From the NCBI RefSeq assembly GCF_030264295.1, contig NZ_CP127173.1, forward strand, positions 9,679,501 to 9,743,500: a DNA stretch of 64,000 nucleotides. The letters run 5' to 3'. The translations under genes were made by a program, and so were the position numbers. Below the pieces are notes generated by a model. The model ran no database searches. It was not told where the DNA came from and saw nothing but the letters and a program-made list of their open reading frames with translations. The first letter of the stretch is position 1. Each line of letters starts with the position of its first letter. This stretch comes from Amycolatopsis nalaikhensis (lineage in GTDB: Bacteria > Actinomycetota > Actinomycetes > Mycobacteriales > Pseudonocardiaceae). Below are positions 57,414 to 64,000 of this stretch, in pieces.

Positions 57414-58975
57414 TCCGGCGGCTTTCGCTGCGCTGGCGCGTCGCCGCCGCCTTCGGCCTCGGGCTGGCGCTGGTGATGACCGTCCTCGCGGTGGCGACCT
57501 GGAACCTCACCACCGGCTACATGCTCGACCAGCGCGAGCAGAGCGTCACCCGCCAGTCCGAGGTCAACGTCCGCCTCGTCACCACCGCGCTGGCCGAACA
57601 CGCCGACGACCTCGACGAGTTGCTGACCGGACTGGCCACCGGCCCGGACTCGTCGATCCTGCTGTCCCGCCCGGCGGGCTGGCTGACCAGCGGCAGGCAG
57701 GTCGACCCCGGGGTGGTTCCGGACGGACTGCTGGCCCAGGCCCGCGGCGGGGTCGCGGCGCGCCAGCGGTTCACCGCCGACGGCATCCCCGTCCTCGGCG
57801 TGGCGACCCCGGTGGGCACCGACAGCGTCTACGTCGAGCTGTACCCGCTGCTGGAGCTGGACCGCACCTTCCGCTACCTGAGCACCCTGCTCATCGCCGG
57901 CACCGTCGTGGCCGCACTCTTCGGCGTGGGCCTCGGGGCCTGGGCCGCGCGCCGGGCGCTGCGTCCCCTGACCGCACTGACCGCGGCCGCCTCCCGCGTC
58001 GCACGAGGAGACCTCACGGCCCGCCTCCCCGACCAGTCCGACCCGGATCTCGCGCCGCTCGCCACGAGCTTCAACACGACCGCCGGGCAGCTGGAACAGC
58101 GCGTGCGGCGGGACGCGCGGTTCGCCTCCGACGTCAGCCACGAGCTGCGCTCCCCCTTGACGACCATGGTGAACGTGAGCGAAGTGCTCGAGCGGCGGCA
58201 GGACGCCATGCCCGCGACGGCGCAGCGGGCGCTGCGGCTGCTGCGCTCGGAACTGCGGCGGTTCCAGCGGATGGTCGTCGACCTGCTGGAGATCTCGCGG
58301 GCCGACCAGGACGAGGCCGACAGCGCCGTCGAGCTGGTCGACCTCGGCGAGCTCGTCCGCAACGTCGTCGAAAGCCGAGCCGGCGCCGACGTGCGCATCG
58401 AGACCGATCCCGCCACGCCGCTGGTGTCCGCCGACCGCCGCCGCATCGACCGCGTGGTCGCCAACCTGCTCGACAACGCCGACCACTACGGCGGCGGTGC
58501 CGTCGCGGTCACCGTCCACCGCCACGGAGACCGGGCCCGGATCGTCGTCGACGACGCCGGCAGCGGCGTCCCGCCCGCCTTGCGCGAACGCATCTTCGAG
58601 CGGTTCGCCCGCGGCCTGCACGCCGCCCGCCGCGACCAGGACACCGGCAGCGGCCTCGGCCTCGCCATCGTCGCCGACCACGTCCACCGCCACGGCGGCC
58701 GCGTGTGGGTCGAAGACCGCCCCGGCGGTGGCGCCCGCTTCGTCGTCGAGCTTCCCGGAGGCCGCGTCATGAGGATCGTTCCGGCCCTGGTGGCGGCGCT
58801 GTGCCTCGCCGGTTGCGGGGTGAGCACCGAGGACGAGCCGGAGCCGATCACCACGCCGGTCCCGGCCGCGACCCCGACGGTCACCAGCAGGCCCGTGCCG
58901 CCGCCACCGTGCCCGCCGACGTCCGAATCGTCAGCCAGTCGTCAGGTGCAGCCCACGCCGACGCCAACACAATGA
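57410..58975 (+). CDS. Sensor histidine kinase (reading frame continues into a lipoprotein)
   Basis: A membrane histidine kinase. It has a helix at about 10-32, an extracellular domain, a second helix near 162-184, HAMP (LRPLTALTAAASRVARGD), H-box FASDVSHELRSPLTTMVN near 240, N-box NLLDNADHYGGG near 353 and G-box GSGLGLAIVADHVHRHGG near 410. The kinase fold ends near FVVELPGG (residue 452), but the frame runs on through a lipoprotein to 58975 (521 residues). Removing one C from the CCC at 58754-58756 would give an end ...VELPEAAS with ATGA overlap, the usual operon form. GTG 57410 overlaps the regulator stop. Confidence 0.88.
   Translation: MIRRLSLRWRVAAAFGLGLALVMTVLAVATWNLTTGYMLDQREQSVTRQSEVNVRLVTTALAEHADDLDELLTGLATGPDSSILLSRPAGWLTSGRQVDPGVVPDGLLAQARGGVAARQRFTADGIPVLGVATPVGTDSVYVELYPLLELDRTFRYLSTLLIAGTVVAALFGVGLGAWAARRALRPLTALTAAASRVARGDLTARLPDQSDPDLAPLATSFNTTAGQLEQRVRRDARFASDVSHELRSPLTTMVNVSEVLERRQDAMPATAQRALRLLRSELRRFQRMVVDLLEISRADQDEADSAVELVDLGELVRNVVESRAGADVRIETDPATPLVSADRRRIDRVVANLLDNADHYGGGAVAVTVHRHGDRARIVVDDAGSGVPPALRERIFERFARGLHAARRDQDTGSGLGLAIVADHVHRHGGRVWVEDRPGGGARFVVELPGGRVMRIVPALVAALCLAGCGVSTEDEPEPITTPVPAATPTVTSRPVPPPPCPPTSESSASRQVQPTPTPTQ
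58769..58975 (+). CDS. Small lipoprotein, GerMN/LpqB-like N-terminus
   Basis: A 68-residue lipoprotein with its own start: ATG 58769 has GGAGG seven bases upstream. The signal MRIVPALVAALCLAGC ends in lipobox LAGC, then GVSTEDEPEPI and a Pro/Thr-rich stretch. The GVSTEDEPEPI block resembles the start of LpqB/GerMN lipoproteins that follow kinases of this type, but the globular domain is missing. The annotated frame is shared with the kinase. Confidence 0.6.
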   Translation: MRIVPALVAALCLAGCGVSTEDEPEPITTPVPAATPTVTSRPVPPPPCPPTSESSASRQVQPTPTPTQ

Positions 58976-58979
58976 GGGC

Positions 58980-59195
58980 ATGACCGTCGAAACCCCCCAG
59001 GCCGACGACATCACCGGCGAAGTCAGCTCCTGGCTGACCGTCGAGTTCGCTTCGCGGCTGCCCGCGGCCGACATCGCCGAGATCGTCCGGTCGGCCCGCA
59101 CCGACCTCGAAGGCCAGATCGTGCCCGAAGCGATGGGCGAGATGCTGCACCGGCTGGCCCGGTTCCGCGTCCTGCGCACGCTCGACCACGCATGA
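58980..59195 (+). CDS. Small three-helix-type hypothetical protein
   Basis: A 71-residue protein, helical throughout (ITGEVSSWLTVEFASRLPAADIAEIV ... MGEMLHRLARFRVLRTL). It resembles short actinobacterial three-helix dimerisation proteins. ATG 58980 is near AGGG. The stop overlaps the next start (ATGA), so it is coupled to an HxlR-type regulator. Confidence 0.65.
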   Translation: MTVETPQADDITGEVSSWLTVEFASRLPAADIAEIVRSARTDLEGQIVPEAMGEMLHRLARFRVLRTLDHA

Positions 59196-59899
59196 CTTCC
59201 TACCGTCAGCACTGCCCGGTGGCCGCCGCGGCCGAGGTCCTCGGCCAGTCCTGGACCCTGCTGGTGGTCCGCGAGCTCCTGCACGGAAACAGCCTCGTCG
59301 GCGAGATAGCCCGGGGCGTGCCGGGCATGTCGTCCGCACTCCTGGCGCGGCGGCTCAAACAGCTCACCGAGGCCGGCGTGGTGACGCGGCTGGACACCCC
59401 CGGCCAGGCACGGTTCGCGCTCACCCCGGCCGGCCGCGACCTCGCGCCGGTGATCGAGCAGCTGGGCCGCTGGGGCCACCGCTGGATGCCCCCGCCGCGC
59501 AGCGGTGACCTGAAGCCGAACCTGCTGCTGCTCGACATCTGCCGGGGCATCGACCCCCTCCGGCTGCCCCGGGAGAAGGTCTCCCTGCACCTGAGGTTCA
59601 CCGAGACCCCGCCGCCACGCTGGTGGTGGCTGGTCCTCTCCCCCGACGGCGCCTCGGCGACCGAAGCCGACCCGCGGTTGCCGACGGTGGCCCGGATCGA
59701 CTGCACCGTCTCCGCGCTGGCCGGGGTGTGGCTCGGCCACCGGAGCTGGCGGGAGGCACTGGCCGAGCGGGCGATCCGGTTCGACGGAACCCGCGAAGCG
59801 GTCCGGAACGCGATCAGCTGGCTGGGCCGCAACCGCTTCACGGAGCCCGCCGGGACGGTTTCCGCAGCGAACAGAGTGACAAGGAAACAGTTTGACTGA
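59192..59899 (+). CDS. HxlR-family transcriptional regulator
   Basis: A 235-residue protein with the HxlR winged helix at about 8-98: CPVAAAAEVLGQSWTLLVVREL and GVPGMSSALLARRLKQLTEAGVV. A longer C-terminal domain (about 110-235) with RWWWLVLSP may bind a ligand. The second-position Cys typical of the family is at CPVA. It is coupled to the 71-residue gene upstream. Confidence 0.85.
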   Translation: MTSYRQHCPVAAAAEVLGQSWTLLVVRELLHGNSLVGEIARGVPGMSSALLARRLKQLTEAGVVTRLDTPGQARFALTPAGRDLAPVIEQLGRWGHRWMPPPRSGDLKPNLLLLDICRGIDPLRLPREKVSLHLRFTETPPPRWWWLVLSPDGASATEADPRLPTVARIDCTVSALAGVWLGHRSWREALAERAIRFDGTREAVRNAISWLGRNRFTEPAGTVSAANRVTRKQFD

Positions 59900-59961
59900 A
59901 CCCGACGCGTCCGGGATCCGTGTCCCCGAGGGAGGACATCGAACTCCCCTGGAGGCGGACA

Positions 59962-60588
59962 ATGAAGAACCGGAAGCCGTGGACCGCGCTGAGTGGCGCG
60001 CTCGCTCTCGCTGTCGCCGCGTGCGCCCCGCCGAACGCCCAGCTCGTGACGACGCCTCAGGCTCCGGCTCCGAGCGCCCGATCGGCCGCGCCGACGGAGG
60101 CCAGCCTCACCGAGACGCCGTTCGGGCCGATCAGCCCGGCCGGGAGGAAGCTGCTCCCCATCGTGCAGCAGACCAGTCTCCGCGAAATCACCACGTCGAC
60201 GTGGGCGCTGCAACGCTCGGCCAACCCGGCGGTCCGGGAAGCCGCCCGGACGATCATCACCCAGCACAAGGACCTCGAAACCCGCGACACCGACATCAGC
60301 ACCCGGATGGGCCTGGCGGTCCCGACCCAGCCCGCCCCGGATATGCAGATCGGCATCGACCGCATGCGCGGCGAATCCGGCGAGGAGTTCGACCGCGACT
60401 ACGTCAACACGCTGCGCAAGGCACACGCGGAAGCGCTGATCCTCGTCTCCACGGTGCGCGCCGACACGCGCAACACGCTCGTCCGGCCGTTCGCCGACCT
60501 CGCGGGCGACTACATCAAGACCCACATCAACCTGCTGGAGCAGACCGGCGACGTCGACTACGCGCAACTGCCGGTGCCGGGCCCGTGA
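59962..60588 (+). CDS. DUF4142 lipoprotein
   Basis: A 208-residue exported lipoprotein (lipobox VAAC near residue 20) with a DUF4142 helical domain: LLPIVQQTSLREITTS near 65, VREAARTIITQHKDLE near 92 and FDRDYVNTLRKAHAEAL near 150. It is related to ferritin-like folds; function unknown. ATG 59962 follows GGAGG. Confidence 0.85.
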   Translation: MKNRKPWTALSGALALAVAACAPPNAQLVTTPQAPAPSARSAAPTEASLTETPFGPISPAGRKLLPIVQQTSLREITTSTWALQRSANPAVREAARTIITQHKDLETRDTDISTRMGLAVPTQPAPDMQIGIDRMRGESGEEFDRDYVNTLRKAHAEALILVSTVRADTRNTLVRPFADLAGDYIKTHINLLEQTGDVDYAQLPVPGP

Positions 60589-60598
60589 GGCAGCCGGG

Positions 60599-60916
60599 TC
60601 AGCGGCGGTACGGCGCCGGCTGCCGCGCCCGGTACGCGTCCGGCCTCGCCGCGGGCGGGCGCGGCCCGCGCGCCGGAGCGGTCGCCCCCTGCGGCCGCGG
60701 TCGCGGCCGCCGGACGGGCGGCGCCGAAGCGGGCCGGTTGGCCCACGAGTCGAACACGACGATCAACCCCGCGAAGACCACGACGGCGAAACCGAGGGGA
60801 ACGCTCGCCAGCGCTCCGACGACCCCGGCGACGAACAGCATCGGCAGCACCGCGAGCAAGCAGTACGGGTCGACCTTCCCGAACATCGGACGCGACGGCC
60901 GGTCACGCGGACTCAT
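60599..60916 (-). CDS. Small membrane protein with basic tail
   Basis: A 105-residue protein with two hydrophobic helices (about 18-40 and 42-60) and a Pro/Arg-rich C-terminal tail (RRPRPRPQG). No recognised family. ATG 60916 has GGTGG upstream. It lies 34 bases from a TGTTGC operator shared with the marR region. Confidence 0.65.
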   Translation of the reverse strand: MSPRDRPSRPMFGKVDPYCLLAVLPMLFVAGVVGALASVPLGFAVVVFAGLIVVFDSWANRPASAPPVRRPRPRPQGATAPARGPRPPAARPDAYRARQPAPYRR

Positions 60917-60950
60917 GCGCGTTCCACCCAGATATGTTTCCTGCACTCAT

Positions 60951-60967
60951 TGTTGCAGTATGCAATA
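60951..60967. promoter_or_regulatory. TGTTGC-type operator, site B
   Basis: TGTTGCAGTATGCAATA, two changes from the palindrome TGTTGCATTATGCAACA, between the 105-residue membrane protein and marR. Confidence 0.72.
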
Positions 60968-61086
60968 CTTTGGCGATCACGGCCAGCGTGCTCGATCACT
61001 CGGACATAACGGATCAATCAGGCACACTGCGCCGTTTCGGCGCGGCTGATCAGCAGGTCCACGCCCCCTTCGGGCACACTGGTGGC

Positions 61087-61581
61087 ATGCCTCGCAGCTC
61101 CCCTGCCCTCGACGCGACGGACGTCGACGCTGTCACCGACGCCGTGCTGACCGCCTCCCGCCTGCTGGTCGCGGTTTCGGCCCGCTCGATCGCGGCCGCC
61201 GGCGACGCGATCACCCTGCCGCAGTTCCGGCTCCTGGTGGTCCTGCAGACCCGAGGCCCGCTCAAACACGCCGACCTCGCGGAGTACCTGCAGGTCACAC
61301 CGTCCACGGCGAGCCGGATGGTCGATCGCCTGGTCACGGTCGGCATGGTCGACCGGCAGCACAGCACCGTCTCCCGCCGCGAGATCGTGCTGGCCCTGAC
61401 CCGCGAAGGCACGAAGGTGGTCCGCCAGGTGACCGCGCGGCGACGCAAGGAGATCGCGAAGATCGTGGCCGGGATGCCCGACGAAGCCCGGCGCGGCCTG
61501 GTCGACAGCCTCACGGCGTTCGCCGAGGCCGGTGGCGAACCGCCCGCCTCGGCCGTCGCCCCCGAAGCCGTCTGGACCTGA
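61087..61581 (+). CDS. MarR-family transcriptional regulator
   Basis: A 164-residue MarR protein with LPQFRLLVVLQTRGPLKHAD near 46-65, recognition helix VTPSTASRMVDRLV near 75-88 and wing DRQHSTVSRREIVLALT near 94-110. It probably represses genes carrying the TGTTGC palindromes around it and, by site B, itself. ATG 61087. Confidence 0.88.
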   Translation: MPRSSPALDATDVDAVTDAVLTASRLLVAVSARSIAAAGDAITLPQFRLLVVLQTRGPLKHADLAEYLQVTPSTASRMVDRLVTVGMVDRQHSTVSRREIVLALTREGTKVVRQVTARRRKEIAKIVAGMPDEARRGLVDSLTAFAEAGGEPPASAVAPEAVWT

Positions 61582-61651
61582 TCGCGGAGGACTGCAGCCG
61601 GGGCACAGCTCGGTGGGCCGGTGCACGATCACTCCGGCCGCGTCACCCTGG

Positions 61652-63424
61652 TCACCCGGACCGGGCATCACGCCGTTCCGCGCGACCCGCCGAAGCCACC
61701 GCGGAGAGCACCGACTGGTGCGTGAGCCAGCCCGCCAGGCGGTGGTCGCCGTCGAGGACCGGCAGGCCCGTTCCGGGCGCGTTCGTCAACGCCGTCAACG
61801 CGTCGGCGAGTGATGTCTCGCAGGTGACCAGCGGTGGCAGCTCGGCGAGCTTCCCGACCGTGCCGTCGAAGTCGTCCCCCAGCGCCTCGGCCACCGCCTG
61901 CGCCGTGACGCAGCCCTGGTAACGACCCTCTTCGTCGACGACCGGCAGGATGCCGTGCCCCGAAACCGCCAGCGCGTGTGCGGCCCGCTCCAGCTGTGTT
62001 TCGGCGGGGAGCGGTTCCGGCAGCGGCTCGGCGACGGCTTCGACCCTCGTCCCGGCCAGGCGTTTCTCCTGGGGGTGCCGGTCGAGGTCGACGCCGCGGC
62101 GGCGCAGCTTCAGCGTGTAGATCGTGTCCCGCGACAGCGCGCGGCTGGTCGCGGTGGCGATCACGATCGCGGTGAGCATCGGCAGGATGATCGTGTACTG
62201 GCCGGTCAGCTCGAACAGCACGATCACCGCGGTGATCGGCGCCCGCGCGGCCCCGGCGAAGGCCGCGCCCATGCCGATCAGCCCGTAGACCCCGGGTGAC
62301 GCGGTCAGCGACGGCAGCCACGCGTGGACGACCACGCCGAACGCCGTGCCGCCCATCGCGCCGATGAACAGCGACGGCGCGAACACCCCGCCCGAGCCGC
62401 CGATGCCGATGGTCAGGCTCGTCGCGACGATCTTGCCGGCCAGCAGCACCAGCAGGAACCCGATGACGTACTTGCCTTCGACGGCGTTCTGCAGCACGGG
62501 ATAGCCGACGCCGTACATCTGCGGCAGCACCAGCAGCAGCCCGCCGAGGAACACCCCGCCGACGGCCGGGCGCAGCCATTCGGGACCACGCCACAGCCAG
62601 TCGCAGAAGTCCTCGATCCGGTACAGCACCCGGGTGAACAGCACCCCGCACGCGCCCACGACCACGCCGAGCACGACGAACAGCAGGTACTCCACGGGGT
62701 TGCGCAAGGTGAACGGCGGCAGGTCGAGGAACGGGGTGTTCCCGAAGGCGGCCCGCCCGACGACGCTGGCGGTGACGCTGGCCAGCACGACGGCGCCGAA
62801 GGATTCGGCGGCGAAGTCCCGCAGGATCAGCTCCATCGCGAAGAACGGCCCGGCGAGCGGCGCGTTGAACGTCGCCGCGATCCCGCCCGCCGCCCCGCAG
62901 GCGACGAGCACCCGCAGCCGGGACTCGGGCAGCCGCGTGACCCGGCCCAGGGTCGAGCCCAGCGCGGAGCCGATCTGCACGATCGGGCCCTCCCGCCCGA
63001 CCGACCCGCCGGAACCGATGGTCAACGCCGAGGCCAGCGCCTTGACCCCGCTCACCTGCGCCGGGATCCGGCCCCCGCGCTCGGCGACCGCGTACATCAC
63101 CTCGGGCACGCCGTGGCCACGGGCTTCCGGCGCGAACTTGTACACGAGCGGCCCGTAGATCAACCCGGCCACCACCGGGGCGAGCAGCAGGAACCACGGC
63201 CCCAGCTCGGGGAGCCACGGGTGCGCCGCCCGGCCCGCGTCGGCGTAGTCGGCCTGGCCGGAGAAGAGGTGGGTGAAGGTCGTGATCAGCCACCGGAACA
63301 CGATGGCGCCGAGCCCGGCGCCCGCCCCGACGAGCACGGCCAGCCCGACCAGGCCGGTCCGGCTCTCCCGCAGCCACCTCCCGACCGGCTGGCGCGTCGG
63401 GACCGGGAGCCGCCGCGCGGACAT
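61652..63424 (-). CDS. ClC-family chloride channel/transporter with CBS domains
   Basis: A 590-residue ClC protein. Signatures are GSGGSVGREGPIVQIG near 115-130 (gating glutamate in GREGP), FNAPLAGPFFAMEL near 165 and GGSGGVFAPSLFIGA near 320. After about residue 430 there are two CBS domains (SGHGILPVVDEEGRYQG; GTGLPVLDGDHRLAGWL) that often sense nucleotides. It moves chloride, possibly against protons. ATG 63424; a perfect TGTTGC operator is 18 bases upstream. Confidence 0.92.
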   Translation of the reverse strand: MSARRLPVPTRQPVGRWLRESRTGLVGLAVLVGAGAGLGAIVFRWLITTFTHLFSGQADYADAGRAAHPWLPELGPWFLLLAPVVAGLIYGPLVYKFAPEARGHGVPEVMYAVAERGGRIPAQVSGVKALASALTIGSGGSVGREGPIVQIGSALGSTLGRVTRLPESRLRVLVACGAAGGIAATFNAPLAGPFFAMELILRDFAAESFGAVVLASVTASVVGRAAFGNTPFLDLPPFTLRNPVEYLLFVVLGVVVGACGVLFTRVLYRIEDFCDWLWRGPEWLRPAVGGVFLGGLLLVLPQMYGVGYPVLQNAVEGKYVIGFLLVLLAGKIVATSLTIGIGGSGGVFAPSLFIGAMGGTAFGVVVHAWLPSLTASPGVYGLIGMGAAFAGAARAPITAVIVLFELTGQYTIILPMLTAIVIATATSRALSRDTIYTLKLRRRGVDLDRHPQEKRLAGTRVEAVAEPLPEPLPAETQLERAAHALAVSGHGILPVVDEEGRYQGCVTAQAVAEALGDDFDGTVGKLAELPPLVTCETSLADALTALTNAPGTGLPVLDGDHRLAGWLTHQSVLSAVASAGRAERRDARSG

Positions 63425-63442
63425 GCTGTTACCTGGAGACAC

Positions 63443-63459
63443 TGTTGCATTATGCAACA
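63443..63459. promoter_or_regulatory. TGTTGC-type operator, site C
   Basis: TGTTGCATTATGCAACA, a perfect palindrome with eight-base arms, 18 bases before the ClC gene. Confidence 0.85.
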
Positions 63460-63469
63460 CTTGGTTCGA

Positions 63470-63890
63470 TCACCCGGCGCGCTCCCCCGCCCGCGCTTTC
63501 GCCCGCTGCCGGTAGGTCAGCACCGCGCTGAGCCCGCTCAGCCCCAAGAGCAGCACGCCCACCACGAGATCGGTGACGACGACACGAGCGAGCTGGTAGC
63601 CCAGCACGAACGGCGCGACGACGAGCCACAGCCCCAGCACGGCGTTGACGACGCTGAACACCGGGAAATCCCGGGGCACCACGGTCCGGACCAGAGCCAG
63701 TGCGCCGACCACCAGCACGTCGATGCCGTCGGCGAGCCCACCGCGCACCTGGCTGAAGTGCAGCACGTACGGCGCGAAGCCGAGCCACAACGCCGCGACG
63801 AAGGCCAGGGAAGCTCGGCAGGCTGGGCGTCAGCGCGCCTTCGGTTCCCGGACCGATCCAGAAATGCCGTTCGACACCACCGGTGACCAT
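63470..63890 (-). pseudogene. SPW-repeat-type membrane protein, split by a single-base shift
   Basis: The N-terminal part (ATG 63890, MVTGGVERHFWIGPG ... SLPSF) and the C-terminal part (LAFVAALWLGFAPYVL, VVGALALVRTVVP, VNAVLGLWLVVAPFVLGY, LVVGVLLLGLSGLSAVL) lie in different frames. Removing one base from GGG at 63808-63810 gives LPSFLAFVAALWLGF and a 139-residue four-helix protein. The VNAVLGLWLVVAPFVLG stretch is the SPW repeat type. The span is 421 bases, one over a multiple of three. An operator lies upstream. Confidence 0.72.
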
Positions 63891-63908
63891 GATCTCACCA
63901 CCACTCAC

Positions 63909-63925
63909 TGTTGCCTAAGACAACA
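63909..63925. promoter_or_regulatory. TGTTGC-type operator, site D
   Basis: TGTTGCCTAAGACAACA, a palindrome variant of site C with the same length, 19 bases before the SPW-type gene. Confidence 0.72.
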
Positions 63926-63951
63926 GTTTACCCATCCGGCGACGTGCTGGC

Positions 63952-63987
63952 GCGGCGGCGAGGCACGACTCTGTACCTCGCCGCCGC
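63952..63987. terminator. Hairpin at the window edge
   Basis: A 12-bp perfect G/C stem (63952-63963 with 63976-63987) and 12-base loop in the last 75 bases, which hold no gene. It could end a gene lying beyond the window. Confidence 0.5.
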
Positions 63988-64000
63988 GGCACGACGCCGC

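Overview
The window is a 64 kb chromosomal stretch of a high-GC actinomycete, most likely Amycolatopsis or a close Pseudonocardiaceae relative. The evidence is pervasive G/C third positions, many GTG starts with 4-base stop/start overlaps, a mycothiol ligase (MshC), an AfsR/SARP regulator, actinobacterial families (DUF5709, DUF6292, CGNR, DUF4142, Ddn-like) and three intergenic palindromes of a kind I remember as common in Amycolatopsis genomes. I see no rRNA, tRNA, CRISPR array, insertion sequence, prophage or replication origin.

Layout. 0-6.4 kb: NCS1 permease and amidase, a membrane protein, a quinone oxidoreductase, two small unknown genes and a LuxR-type regulator. 6.6-13.6 kb: a beta-propeller lipoprotein divergent from a large SARP/NB-ARC/TPR regulator, a pyruvyl-transferase-like protein coupled to an OmpA-like lipoprotein, and an orphan Rv0909-like protein. 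13.6-49 kb: a redox and detoxification region with six related TetR regulators, zinc-type quinone oxidoreductases (MDR), thioredoxin, MsrB, MshC, uracil-DNA glycosylase, two AlkA-type glycosylases, AhpD, nitroreductase, a molybdenum enzyme with a reductase, two MFS pumps, an aldo/keto reductase, several acetyltransferases and a sigma-factor-like gene. Inside it lies a long one-direction run (34.8 down to 23.4 kb) holding orphan copies of cytochrome b (QcrB), oxidase subunit I (CtaD), NDH-2 and transaldolase. 49-56.6 kb: DsbA-like protein and NhaA, a MocR regulator with a quinone oxidoreductase, and a monooxygenase/Ddn/TetR operon. 56.7-64 kb: a two-component system, a DUF4142 lipoprotein, a MarR regulator, a ClC channel and an SPW-type membrane protein.

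Main discovery. A 16-base palindrome, TGGAC-N6-GTCCA, occurs ten times exactly and five more times with one or two changes, always with the same spacer, and nearly always in front of a gene of the 13.6-49 kb region. It precedes five of the six related TetR genes, and also thioredoxin/msrB, mshC/udg, ahpD, glycosylases, MDRs, MFS pumps and a sigma-factor-like gene. These TetR proteins share a GC-x-x-GSL motif whose cysteine sits where NemR-type TetR proteins carry their sensing cysteine. I infer a locally concentrated thiol/electrophile-stress regulon run by several paralogous repressors that share one operator.

A second palindrome, TGTTGCATTATGCAACA and variants, occurs four times between 56.7 and 63.9 kb beside a MarR gene, the ClC channel, the SPW protein and the two-component system, and is probably a small MarR regulon.

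At least five genes are split by single-base shifts, mostly in short C or G runs, and a sixth (a histidine kinase) may be. Sequence error is as likely as true decay and should be settled before any of them is called a pseudogene.
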